Shown here in pieces: positions 16,490 through 25,115 of a DNA stretch of 64,000 bases (positions within the stretch are counted from its first letter, which is position 1; each line of letters begins with the position of its first letter). This DNA is from Roseobacter sp. (GTDB lineage Bacteria; Pseudomonadota; Alphaproteobacteria; Rhodobacterales; Rhodobacteraceae), in NCBI GenBank assembly GCA_015665415.1, contig JADFAE010000010.1:124001-188000 (forward strand). The letters are read 5' to 3'. A program made the translations under genes and the position numbers. The notes under the pieces are model-generated. The model was not told where the DNA came from and searched no databases. It saw nothing but the letters and a program-made list of their open reading frames with translations.

Positions 16490-17863
16490 TTATTCCGCTG
16501 GGGTTGCTTTGGCCGCCATATGGGCCTTGTCTGCTTCGATGATTTCAGCCTTCGCGTCCTCGTAGGCATGGTGTTCAGCGTAATCGAGCCCCATCAGTTC
16601 GACCTCTTCCGGGATCCGCAACACACCGGCACGGGCCTGCAGTTTTGACACGCACCAGGCCGGAATGAACCCAAGGCCAAAGAACATGATCACCGCACCC
16701 AGGGTCTGACCAATCGGATTGACGGCAGCATAGCCTTCAAAGGGGGATGACGGCGCGCCCCACAGTACGAAGCCAGAGATGATCAGGCCAACAACGCCGG
16801 CATAGCCATGCACGGCCACCGCGCCGACTGCATCATCCAGTTTGAACCGGCGCTCGACCCAGTAGTGCAGTTTGTAGACGATCACGACGCCCACAGCAGC
16901 AACCAACATCGCCTGAATCGGGTGATAAAGATCATTGCCAGCAGAGGCTGTGATGATCCCGGCCAAACCGCCCGAGAAGGTCCAGAAAGCATCGCCTTTG
17001 GAGATCACATAGGCTGCCATCAGGCCACCGGACAGGGACATCAGGAAGTTAAAGGTAATCGCTGACAGCGAGGTTGGTGCCAGGTAGATATTGGTCGCGG
17101 TCCAGGTGGTCCCGGTCAGTTCACCGCCAATGACCTCTGGTGAAATCAGCGGCACGTTGCAGGCCGCATAGAATCCCCAGAACCCGGTGTAGATCAGAAA
17201 GATCCCGATGGTCAGCATCCAGGGGTTATGTGGAGGAATGTCGCGTGGGGTGCCGTCTTTGGCGAATTTACCAATCCGCGGTCCCAGTACCATGATCACA
17301 CCCAGCGCATACCCACCGGCAATCGCGTGGATCACGCCGGAAGCATAGGCATCGTGGTAGCCCAGATATTTCACCATCCAGCCCGCATAGTGCCAGCCCC
17401 AGGCCGCATCGATGATCCACCAGACGGAGCCAATCAGCACCGCATGTACCCAAAGCGCCGAAGAGCGGATCCGCTCAATCACAGCGCCCGACACAATCGA
17501 GGCCGCCGTCCAGGAGAACAACAGGAAGGCCGCCCAGAACACACCGGTGATTCGATCACTGAGGTTGGTCCCCATGGTTTCAGACCAGGGCAAGTTCGCG
17601 TCGCCCATCTCGTGGTTCAGCCCACCAAAGAAAGGAAAGTCGGGAAAGGCCCAGTAGATCCACCAGCCAAAGAAGAAGAAAGTGACAGTGACCAGCGGGA
17701 TAATCATTACGTTTTTCATCAACGTATGCATGTGATTACGTCGTCGACTGGCGCCAACTTCATACATGCAGAACCCGACGTGAATTAGGAACATGAAGAC
17801 CACTGTCACAAAATAGTAAAATTCGGTGAAAATTGTCGTAAGTGCATTTAGATTACCGTCCAC
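16490..17863 (-). CDS. amt: Ammonium/methylammonium transporter (Amt)
   Basis: A 457-residue inner-membrane protein with about eleven membrane segments. Amt marks include SGAVIERIRSSALWVHAVLIGSVW, HYAGWMVKYLGYHDAYASGVIHAIAGG and HGYAGVVGLIISG, carrying the paired His residues of the conduction pore. No glnK/P-II gene sits next to it, unlike the usual amt-glnK pair. Followed by mgs-gmaS, it probably brings in or recaptures ammonium and methylammonium for that pathway. The 365-base gap to dmmD holds the divergent promoters for both operons. Confidence 0.92.
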   Translation of the reverse strand: MDGNLNALTTIFTEFYYFVTVVFMFLIHVGFCMYEVGASRRRNHMHTLMKNVMIIPLVTVTFFFFGWWIYWAFPDFPFFGGLNHEMGDANLPWSETMGTNLSDRITGVFWAAFLLFSWTAASIVSGAVIERIRSSALWVHAVLIGSVWWIIDAAWGWHYAGWMVKYLGYHDAYASGVIHAIAGGYALGVIMVLGPRIGKFAKDGTPRDIPPHNPWMLTIGIFLIYTGFWGFYAACNVPLISPEVIGGELTGTTWTATNIYLAPTSLSAITFNFLMSLSGGLMAAYVISKGDAFWTFSGGLAGIITASAGNDLYHPIQAMLVAAVGVVIVYKLHYWVERRFKLDDAVGAVAVHGYAGVVGLIISGFVLWGAPSSPFEGYAAVNPIGQTLGAVIMFFGLGFIPAWCVSKLQARAGVLRIPEEVELMGLDYAEHHAYEDAKAEIIEADKAHMAAKATPAE

Positions 17864-18228
17864 GGTATCCTCTCCCCACTAGTTTCGTCTTTTCTTTTGC
17901 ATCTCTGATCGCGCTTAAAACTTTCCCATCAGGAAATAGTTTGCACTATGGGGATACATGCAGGGGCCAGCTGTCAACGTTTTTGTGAGCCACTCGCTTT
18001 GCCGCATTTGCACAGTCAAGCGGCGGAAAATCGTCAAAATCAGCTTCCAGAGACAGCAAAAACCTCAACCAAATATGCACTTTATCGCCAATGCTACCCT
18101 GCAGAAATTATGGGCTCAGCCTCTAATTTTTCCTGGCAGGAAAAAATAATGCACAACAGTATTGATTTTAGGTTCAATCTCGGCCTCAATACCCGCAACA
18201 AGCAAAAGACATCAGGGAGACGTGAGCT
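17864..18228. promoter_or_regulatory. Divergent promoter region between amt-mgs-gmaS and dmmDABC
   Basis: 365 bases with no gene between two head-to-head operons of the same pathway. It is more AT-rich than its flanks. Several TGCA-containing half sites occur (17941-17961 and 18075-18098), but none is a clean known operator. The dmmD ribosome site AGGGAG is seen just before 18229. Confidence 0.5.
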
Positions 18229-19374
18229 ATGGCCATTCTGTGGAGAAGGTCTGCTTTGGCGCAGCGCCATGCAGAGATCGGTGGTGAACTCGAAGACTGG
18301 AATGGCATGGGCACCGCCTGGTTTTATGACAGCACGCCGGAACGTGCCAAAGCCGACTATGAGGCCATTCGCACCAAAGCAGGGCTGATGGATGTGTCCG
18401 GCTTGAAGAAAGTACATCTGGTGGGCGAGCATGCTGCCCAGGTGATCGACCGGGTCACGACACGCAACGTCGAGAAGATCATGCCAGGGCGCTCGACATA
18501 TGCCTCGATCCTGAACGAGCAGGGTAAATTCATCGATGACTGCATCATCTACCGTCTCTCGGTGAACACGTGGATGGTGGTGCATGGCACCGGTGCCGGA
18601 ATGGAGCAGCTCTCCACCGTGGCGGCATCAAAAAACTGCGCCGTGATCTTTGATGACGATCTGCACGACATGTCCCTTCAAGGGCCGGTTGCGGTGGATT
18701 TCCTGGCGGATCATGTGCCTGGCATCCGCGATCTGGCCTATTTTGGCATCATCCAGACCAAGCTTTTTGGGCGGCCGGTGATGATCTCACGCACGGGTTA
18801 TACCGGCGAGCGCGGCTATGAGATCTTTTGCCAAGCCAAAGACGCGGTGCACCTGTGGGACAGTATTCTGGCGGGCGGCAAGGACATGGGCATTCGCCCG
18901 GTTCAGTTCTCGACCCTCGATCTGCTGCGCACAGAAAGCTACCTGCTGTTTTATCCCGGCGACAATTCTGAAACCTACCCCTTTGACGATGGTCCCTGCG
19001 GCGATACCCTGTGGGAACTGGGGCTGGAATTCACCGTCTCTCCCGGCAAGACCGGCTTTATCGGCGCCGAGAACCACTATGCCGCCGAAGGCAAGGAACG
19101 GTTCAAGATCTATGGCGTTGTCCTGGAGGGCACCACACCTGCGGATGAAGGCGCGGATCTGTTGCAGAACGGCGAGAAGGTCGGCGTCGTGACCTTTGGG
19201 ATGCATTCCGAGGTCAACAACCACAATGTCGGCATTGCGCGCATGCCCGTTGCCTGCGCCACTCCCGGCACAGAGCTGACCGTGCGCAATGGCGATGGCA
19301 CTGAGATCGCAGCCAAAGCCGCCGAGATGCCTTTTTACGACCAGGATAAATCCATCCGCACCGCAAAAGGCTGA
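18229..19374 (+). CDS. dmmD: Dimethylamine monooxygenase subunit DmmD (GcvT-like, folate-binding)
   Basis: A 381-residue protein of the glycine-cleavage T (aminomethyltransferase) family, with folate-binding domain features such as GLMDVSGLKKVHLVG, ILNEQGKFIDDCIIYRL and SRTGYTGERGYEIFC. In the dimethylamine monooxygenase it probably passes the formaldehyde released by N-demethylation to tetrahydrofolate. It heads a tight right-going operon dmmD-A-B-C, and an AGGGAG ribosome site precedes the ATG. Assignment depends on context: the same fold also occurs in glycine cleavage, but no gcvH or gcvP is present. Confidence 0.85.
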   Translation: MAILWRRSALAQRHAEIGGELEDWNGMGTAWFYDSTPERAKADYEAIRTKAGLMDVSGLKKVHLVGEHAAQVIDRVTTRNVEKIMPGRSTYASILNEQGKFIDDCIIYRLSVNTWMVVHGTGAGMEQLSTVAASKNCAVIFDDDLHDMSLQGPVAVDFLADHVPGIRDLAYFGIIQTKLFGRPVMISRTGYTGERGYEIFCQAKDAVHLWDSILAGGKDMGIRPVQFSTLDLLRTESYLLFYPGDNSETYPFDDGPCGDTLWELGLEFTVSPGKTGFIGAENHYAAEGKERFKIYGVVLEGTTPADEGADLLQNGEKVGVVTFGMHSEVNNHNVGIARMPVACATPGTELTVRNGDGTEIAAKAAEMPFYDQDKSIRTAKG

Positions 19375-19443
19375 CCCAGCACCAAAGGCGCGCGGGCTTG
19401 CCCCATGCGCCTTTGCCCATGCGAGGACCCACACGAGGACATA

Positions 19444-20040
19444 ATGTCGAAGTTCGAATTCCCCCCCTCGATCCTGAGCCGCCCGATCTGGGGCACGCTT
19501 GAACCCCGCCCTGGCAAGCATCATCTCATGATCGCCGATGCCGAAGGTGCCGAAGCCATATTGGATGTTGCCACGGCTGAAATCATGGCTCAGTGCCACA
19601 TCATTTTTATCGCCAAGGGCACAGGGTTTTCCGAAAAACTCAGCCAGCTCAACCCCGCACAATTCTATGAGGGGCCCTCCTATGAGGCCGCTCTGCCCCG
19701 CATTCACCGTGTCCTGCTGGATGGGCACATGGGGCTGCAGGTCTACCTGGCGGGTACCGAGGGGCTCATGGGTCAGGCCATGGCCGAGGCCATGCGCGCC
19801 GGAATTCCGCATACCGCGATCCAGACAGAACATCGCGGATCAACCGCCCGCCGGATGCAATGTGTACATTGCAAAGGCATCACGGAGGATGTGGAAACAG
19901 ACCCCTTTGTCTGCAAGCACTGCGGTTTGAACCTCTTTGTTCGCGATCACTATTCCCGCCGTATTGCAGCCTATCAAGGCGTCTGCGTCGACGCCGAGGA
20001 CCACGGCAATATTCCTCCGGCAAAGGGGATCTACCAATGA
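19444..20040 (+). CDS. dmmA: Dimethylamine monooxygenase subunit DmmA family
   Basis: A 198-residue protein with an alpha/beta N-terminal part and a C-terminal zinc-ribbon or rubredoxin-like knuckle: Cys140, Cys143, Cys157 and Cys160 (CVHC and CKHC). Its place, second in a D-A-B-C order after a GcvT-like gene, identifies it as the DmmA subunit; the letters here follow gene order. ATG at 19444 has GAGG nine bases before it, whereas the ATG at 19405 has no site. Its stop overlaps the dmmB start (ATGA). Probably an electron-transfer or structural subunit; exact role inferred. Confidence 0.75.
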   Translation: MSKFEFPPSILSRPIWGTLEPRPGKHHLMIADAEGAEAILDVATAEIMAQCHIIFIAKGTGFSEKLSQLNPAQFYEGPSYEAALPRIHRVLLDGHMGLQVYLAGTEGLMGQAMAEAMRAGIPHTAIQTEHRGSTARRMQCVHCKGITEDVETDPFVCKHCGLNLFVRDHYSRRIAAYQGVCVDAEDHGNIPPAKGIYQ

Positions 20041-20999
20041 GCGGCGCCGAAAAAATCCGTGTACGGGTGAGCGAGATCACCCTCATCAACGCGCTGGTCA
20101 CCCGCTTTCGGTTTGAACGCTGCGATGGCGCAGACCTGCCCACCTTTTCTGGTGGGGCCCACACCGTGGTCGAGATGCAGGATGGCGGCGTCACCCGGCT
20201 CAATCCCTATTCCTTGATGTCGGATCCCTACGATCAACGCTCTTACACCATCTCTGTCCGGCGCGATGACACCGGTCGGGGGGGATCGCTGTTCATGCAT
20301 CAACAGGTCAAGGTTGGTGACGAGATGACCATCAGCTATCCGGTCAATCTGTTCTCGCTGGACCTGCGGGCCCGCAAGCATCTGTTCCTGGCCGGCGGCA
20401 TCGGCATCACCCCCTTTATGGCGCAAATTCAGCAGCTTGAACGCTTTGGCACCCAGTGGGAACTGCACTACGCCTGCCGCAACAAAGGCCTGGGCTCTTA
20501 CGCGGATGAGCTGACCTCACGCCACCCGAACCAGACCCATGTCTATTTTGACGACCAATCCCAAGCCATTAATCTGCCGCATCTGCTAGAGGGGCAGCCC
20601 CTGGGCACCCATGTCTATGTCTGCGGCCCCAAGGGGATGATCAACTGGGTACGCGACACCGCCCAGGGCCTGGGCTGGCCACAGGATAACATTCACTATG
20701 AAGAGTTTTTGGCGCCGCAACCCGGCAAGCCCTTTGAGGTCAAACTGGCAGTCTCCAACAAGACCATCCAGGTCGGTGAACACGAGAGCCTGCTGGAGGC
20801 GATGGAGCGCGAAGGCGTTGACGCCCCCTACCTGTGTCGTGGCGGGGCCTGTGGCCAATGTGAAACAGCGGTGATTGGCTATGATGGCAAATTCATCCAC
20901 CGCGACCACTGGCTAGAGCCGCAAGAGCACGAAAGCGGAAAGAAAATAATGCCCTGCGTGTCACGGTTTGAGGGCAAGACCCTCGTGCTGGACCGCTGA
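20037..20999 (+). CDS. dmmB: Dimethylamine monooxygenase reductase subunit DmmB (flavin / 2Fe-2S)
   Basis: A 320-residue ferredoxin-NAD(P) reductase-type protein of the phthalate dioxygenase reductase group. Flavin site RSYTISVRRD is at 68-77, nucleotide-binding GGIGITPF at 120-127 and YVCGPKGM at 194-201, and a C-terminal plant-type 2Fe-2S domain has Cys267, Cys272, Cys275 and Cys307. It delivers electrons from NAD(P)H to the haem subunit DmmC. Overlaps dmmA by four bases and is followed 13 bases later by dmmC. Confidence 0.88.
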   Translation: MSGAEKIRVRVSEITLINALVTRFRFERCDGADLPTFSGGAHTVVEMQDGGVTRLNPYSLMSDPYDQRSYTISVRRDDTGRGGSLFMHQQVKVGDEMTISYPVNLFSLDLRARKHLFLAGGIGITPFMAQIQQLERFGTQWELHYACRNKGLGSYADELTSRHPNQTHVYFDDQSQAINLPHLLEGQPLGTHVYVCGPKGMINWVRDTAQGLGWPQDNIHYEEFLAPQPGKPFEVKLAVSNKTIQVGEHESLLEAMEREGVDAPYLCRGGACGQCETAVIGYDGKFIHRDHWLEPQEHESGKKIMPCVSRFEGKTLVLDR

Positions 21000-21012
21000 G
21001 AGGAGGCACAAG

Positions 21013-22080
21013 ATGACCATTCAATTCAACGACGAGAGCTTTCGCGACGACTACAGCTTTCACAATTCCGAACGTGCCCTTAAGCGCTTTCCCTTCCCCT
21101 TCCACGAAGACAGCTACATGTATTCGGTCAATATGGAACAGCACCGGGGCGGCCCCGCCGATTCCGTCTACGAGATGCGCTTTGATGTCGATGAGCACTA
21201 TGTCTCAGAGATGAAAGACCGCGCGATTGTGTTGGACCAAGACCCGCTGCGCTGCCAGTCGCTGCCGCATATGACATTGGCTGGCTGGGATCTGCTGGAA
21301 TTGATCATGGTGTCAAAATCCGAAGATTACCCGGATCTGTTTGAACTACACCGCGAAGGCGACCAATGGCGCTGGATCAACAAGCCCTTGGGGATCGATG
21401 ACAGCTTTACCTTTCTGGATGAAACCACCCTGCCCTATGGGCCGATGGAATATATCACTCGGCAGGCACAGGGCGATTTTGCGGTGTTGGATCAACGCGA
21501 TGATATGTTGTGGATGGATGCCGGCATGGTCACCACTCAGGCCGACTGGAGTCTGGATTTCGACATCGGCATGAACTTCTTTGAATGGCACGCACCTGTC
21601 CCAAAGGCCCATGAAATGGGCATCTTTGTGCGCGCACTGAAATTCTTGTTGAACATTCAGCAAGGCGCGCCCGCGCGACGATTGAATTGGACCATGACGG
21701 TCAATCCGCTGCTGGATACCAGCCCGGAAAACTATCACAAATGGGGCATCCAGAAGACCACATTGACGCCGGAGAACATTGGCCGCAAACAACATCTTCG
21801 TGTCGAACTGCAGACCTTCTTTCGGCTGCCGCGCTCCAATGCTCTGGTGTTCCCGATCCGTTGCTATCTCTGCGCCTTTGAGGATTTGATGACGGTGCCA
21901 AAATGGGGTCGCCGTTTGCACCGGGTAATCCGGGATCTGCCGGAAGAACTGGCCACCTATAAAGGCTTTATCGACAATCGGCCCTTGATGCTGGACTACC
22001 TCAGCCAGTTTGACGACGGCCTGCCCACCTCGCCAGGGATCTGGCCAGACCTCCAGAGCGAACCGCCATTACAGAAATAG
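21013..22080 (+). CDS. dmmC: Dimethylamine monooxygenase haem subunit (DUF3445 / HODM alpha-like)
   Basis: A 355-residue protein of the DUF3445 family, the haem-dependent oxidative N-demethylase alpha type whose PAS-like core carries haem. Conserved stretches are FPFPFHEDSYMYSVN at the N-terminus, DQDPLRCQSLPHMT, NWTMTVNPLLDT and LRVELQTFFRLPRSNALVFPIRCYLC. It is the oxygen-activating subunit for dimethylamine to methylamine plus formaldehyde. GAGGAGG lies just before the ATG at 21013. A perfect terminator follows. Confidence 0.86.
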   Translation: MTIQFNDESFRDDYSFHNSERALKRFPFPFHEDSYMYSVNMEQHRGGPADSVYEMRFDVDEHYVSEMKDRAIVLDQDPLRCQSLPHMTLAGWDLLELIMVSKSEDYPDLFELHREGDQWRWINKPLGIDDSFTFLDETTLPYGPMEYITRQAQGDFAVLDQRDDMLWMDAGMVTTQADWSLDFDIGMNFFEWHAPVPKAHEMGIFVRALKFLLNIQQGAPARRLNWTMTVNPLLDTSPENYHKWGIQKTTLTPENIGRKQHLRVELQTFFRLPRSNALVFPIRCYLCAFEDLMTVPKWGRRLHRVIRDLPEELATYKGFIDNRPLMLDYLSQFDDGLPTSPGIWPDLQSEPPLQK

Positions 22081-22089
22081 ATTTAAAGC

Positions 22090-22115
22090 AAAGGCCCGAA
22101 AATCTTCGGGCCTTT
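22090..22115. terminator. Bidirectional terminator between dmmC and its regulator
   Basis: AAAGGCCCGAA (22090-22100) pairs perfectly with TTCGGGCCTTT (22105-22115) around AATC. It lies ten bases after dmmC and ten before the end of the oppositely oriented regulator gene, and the stem ends are A/T rich on both strands, so it can serve both. Confidence 0.88.
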
Positions 22116-22125
22116 ATACGCTATT

Positions 22126-22776
22126 TCAGGTGTTCTGCGGGTAGCTGATCACTGACAGGTAGCGCGCCGGCAGTTGCACCAGTTTCTCTGGACCATGCGG
22201 GGCGTCCGCGTCAAAGAACAGGGTATCGCCAGGTTTCAAAGGGTAAACCTCGTCCCCGTGGCGGTAGTCCACCTGCCCCTCCAGCATATAGATCGTTTCG
22301 ATCCCAGCATGCTGAAAGGTCGGGAAGACATCGGATTCCTCGCTCAACGTGATCAAGTAGGGTTCGACAATGACCCCCGACGCATTGGCGCCGATGTGCC
22401 CCAACAGATTGTACTGATGGTTGGCACGGGTGCCTTCACGCTCCAGCTCCACGCCTTGGCCGGATTTAGTATGCACGGCCTCACGGCGCTCCTCAAAGCG
22501 GCGGAAAAAGCTGGTCAACGGCACCGACAGAGCATTTGCAAGTGTTTGCAAGGTGGTCAATGAGGGGGACGTATTGCCGTTCTCGATCTTGGAAAGCATG
22601 CCAATGGACAGTCCCGTGATCTGCGCCAACTCTGCCACGGTGATCTCTTTTTGACGGCGAAAGGCACGTACTTCGCGGCCAATGGCCACCTCAAGCACCT
22701 TCTCCCGGTCGCCACTGCGCAGGCTATGAGGGTCTTGTGTAAGCTGAGAGCTCGCCTCTGGGTTTTGCTTATCCAA
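22126..22776 (-). CDS. XRE-family regulator with C-terminal cupin domain
   Basis: A 216-residue regulator: helix-turn-helix at about residues 28-82 (VAELAQITGLSIGMLSKIENGNTSPSLTTLQTLANAL) and a cupin at about 140-205 (GIETIYMLEGQVDYRHGDEVYPLKPGDTLFFDADAPHGP). Such proteins sense small ligands through the cupin. A TTG start at 22776 is preferred since AAAGGA lies six bases upstream; an ATG-initiated version from 22905 would include 43 residues of low-complexity, cysteine-bearing sequence without a ribosome site. Its convergent position to dmmC suggests control of methylamine genes, by inference. Confidence 0.82.
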   Translation of the reverse strand: MDKQNPEASSQLTQDPHSLRSGDREKVLEVAIGREVRAFRRQKEITVAELAQITGLSIGMLSKIENGNTSPSLTTLQTLANALSVPLTSFFRRFEERREAVHTKSGQGVELEREGTRANHQYNLLGHIGANASGVIVEPYLITLSEESDVFPTFQHAGIETIYMLEGQVDYRHGDEVYPLKPGDTLFFDADAPHGPEKLVQLPARYLSVISYPQNT

Positions 22777-23473
22777 TTGACATCCTTTCTGCCCAATACC
22801 TCCGCGCCTTAGACTGCGAAAAACGCACTGTGTACAGGGGCGCACGCCCATTGCAAGCCTATCACAATCATATTCTGGTGTGAAAATATCTTTCCTATGC
22901 ATCAAAACAAAACGGAGTTGCCACAGGTCACAAATCGATCAATAACACCTCGCCTCGGCGAGGATATTGATCCTCAATAAAGTCAGCACGCTGACCATTT
23001 CGCAAAGACAAGGTTCAAAATCAGGTGCGATGGCTATCACCGAAAAGACCAATTTGGGGCACAACTAAGTTATTCTTTTTCAGTGTCATATTACTCAAAA
23101 TGGTTGCGCCTCCTCGATTTCAATGGATCAAGCATCTCCGCGAAACCGAAAATGGGCTCGAAGCATCAGAAACAAGCTTTCTCCCGCTCCTCACAAAAGG
23201 AACTCGAATGACACGATTGCCAAGCCCAGCTGAAAAAGGCGTTGTCGCATAACAGAATGGCAAGACTAAAATTTCGCCAACCTGTTGATATGCACCTACG
23301 CTGTTTTTCCCGACACGACCAAATCTGTCAGGCACATGGGGCTTTAGATCACCCTGGGAAGGGCTAACAAAGAAGATCGCCATCAGCATGACCAATCGAC
23401 ACATTGAAAAACGACGACTGAACAAATGGACGAAGCCATTGCAGGCGCTCAAATGCTATCAAACAACAAAGCT
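22777..23473. other. Non-coding stretch between regulator and amidohydrolase gene
   Basis: About 700 AT-richer bases without a supportable gene. It contains a 36-base imperfect palindrome (22937-22972, listed separately) 160 bases upstream of the XRE-cupin gene. Small open frames here lack ribosome sites and resemble no family I know; a degraded mobile element is possible but not shown. Confidence 0.6.
22937..22972. promoter_or_regulatory. Nested inverted repeat, possible operator or cruciform
   Basis: Outer arms GATCAATA (22937-22944) and TATTGATC (22965-22972) and inner arms CCTCGCC (22948-22954) and GGCGAGG (22957-22963) are each perfect reverse complements. No T-tract follows on either strand, so it is more like a protein-binding site or a structured RNA than a terminator. 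Confidence 0.5.
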
Positions 23474-25096
23474 TCAATGATGTTTCGTCCAAACTACTGC
23501 ACCACGTCGAATGGTGGAAACCACTTCGCAGCTATCCAGTTTTTCAGAGTTAACCAGAGGGTTCCTATTCAGGACAACCAAATCCGCTATCTTTCCCGGT
23601 TCGAGCGATCCACGCCCCTTTTCCTGAAAAACTTGCCAGGCGGCATCAATAGTCTGCGCACGCAGGGCCGAAAGAGCCGAGACCGCCTGCCCTCTTCCGA
23701 GCTGTCGACCCTTAGCTGTCATGCGGTTCACAGCGCAATGTGCCAGGTGGATAGGGCGTGTTGGGGTGACGGATGCATCGTTGTGGATTGTATACCGGAC
23801 GCCATGCGCTTCGGCTGAGGCTGCCGGAGATATCCGTTCGGCACGTTCAGGCCCAAGAAACGTACTGTAATGCTGATCCCCCCAATAATAGATATGAGCC
23901 GAAAAGAAGCTCACAGTCATCCCAAGTGACGCGATGCGGGCCAACTGATCGTCTCTGAGCGTCTGCCCGTGAATTATCGTGTGTCTGTGATCAGAGCGAG
24001 GATTGCTCTTCAGGGCCAGTTCAACTGCATCGATGAACATGTCAGCGCCTGCATCCCCATTGCAGTGACAATGTATCTGGTGGCCTAGATCATGCAGTTT
24101 TTTGACCTGAAACCGATGCTCTTGTTCGGTGACATATGCCATTCCTTGCGGAAAATCCGGATCAATGGGCTTATGATATGGCTTGCTCAAATAGGCTGTC
24201 TGCATTTGAAAAGCACCGTCGGTGAACAGTTTGCGCGGTCCCAGAGTGAAATGTGGGTTGCCCGGCCAATCCAAAGAACTACTTCCATCTGACAGCTCTG
24301 GTTCCAATTCACCAATGGGCAACAGCACAAGATCATATCCAGGATCCTGATCCGCGGGCAGCGATGCAAAATGATCAAGCATTTCACGGGTCGCCCAGGC
24401 GTTTTGCGCATAGGTGACCCCATGGGCCAGATACTCCTGGCGCGTTGCATTGAAGCCCTGCCAGAAACGATCTCTGTCAATGAGGAAATCGGTATTCCCC
24501 ATGTCACCCATTGCGGAGATACCCTCGATCAGCCCTGTCAAACTGCCGGTTTCAGGATCGCGCCCAAACCGGCCGCCAACCGGGTCAGGGGTGTTTTTGT
24601 CGACCCCATGGCGTTGCAGCGCCATCGAGTTCGCCGCACCGTTGTGGCCTGAGGCATGAATGACCCAAATGGGGTGCTCTGTGGATACGCCATCAAGCTC
24701 CTCTCGGGTCGGCAGGCGCCCTTCGGCTATGGCGGTATTATCAAGTGAAACCCCCATAACCCATTCGCCCTTTGGGGTTTGCCGTGCCTTGTCGGCCAGG
24801 CGTTGAAGGGCAGTAGAGATATCCCTGCAGTCGCCACGCGGAGCAGAAGCAAGATTTACCCTGAACAATTCAATGAAACCAGGATCCGGAAAATGACCAT
24901 GAGGGTCAACAAAGGCCGGCATCAAGCAGGCACCCTGCAGGTCCCGCTCTATGGTACTTGCGGGCATCTGGGCGCGCAGATCATCCAAACTTCCGACGGC
25001 CTGGATCAATTCTCCGTTGGTCAAAACGGCTTCTGGTTGAGAGTTTCCAGCATCCATCGTCAAAATGGCGCCATTAAAATAGAGAGTGCTCGACAT
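23474..25096 (-). CDS. Amidohydrolase family protein (YtcJ-like metal-dependent hydrolase)
   Basis: A 540-residue metal-dependent hydrolase. The first metal motif DPHGH is near residue 65-70, the second IHCHCNGDAGADMF near 345, and the C-terminal GRGSLEPGKIADLVVLNRNPL closes the beta-sandwich as in YtcJ/AepA-type amidohydrolases. ATG at 25096 begins MSSTLYFNGAILTMD, the typical N-terminal sandwich; longer frames upstream run into the ABC gene. It follows the dppF-like gene by 19 bases in the same operon, so it likely hydrolyses the imported compound (amide or ester); substrate unknown. Confidence 0.87.
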   Translation of the reverse strand: MSSTLYFNGAILTMDAGNSQPEAVLTNGELIQAVGSLDDLRAQMPASTIERDLQGACLMPAFVDPHGHFPDPGFIELFRVNLASAPRGDCRDISTALQRLADKARQTPKGEWVMGVSLDNTAIAEGRLPTREELDGVSTEHPIWVIHASGHNGAANSMALQRHGVDKNTPDPVGGRFGRDPETGSLTGLIEGISAMGDMGNTDFLIDRDRFWQGFNATRQEYLAHGVTYAQNAWATREMLDHFASLPADQDPGYDLVLLPIGELEPELSDGSSSLDWPGNPHFTLGPRKLFTDGAFQMQTAYLSKPYHKPIDPDFPQGMAYVTEQEHRFQVKKLHDLGHQIHCHCNGDAGADMFIDAVELALKSNPRSDHRHTIIHGQTLRDDQLARIASLGMTVSFFSAHIYYWGDQHYSTFLGPERAERISPAASAEAHGVRYTIHNDASVTPTRPIHLAHCAVNRMTAKGRQLGRGQAVSALSALRAQTIDAAWQVFQEKGRGSLEPGKIADLVVLNRNPLVNSEKLDSCEVVSTIRRGAVVWTKHH

Positions 25097-25115
25097 GGGA
25101 ATAGATACGTCTTTC

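Noticed and set aside
17913-17926. GC-N10-CC spacing on the plus strand, a possible sigma-54 promoter for amt
   Set aside because: Only the GG and GC anchors match; the rest of the consensus is poor, so it is not listed as a promoter.
23025-23452. Small frames on both strands between the regulator and amidohydrolase genes
   Set aside because: No ribosome sites, no family likeness, and composition like non-coding DNA.
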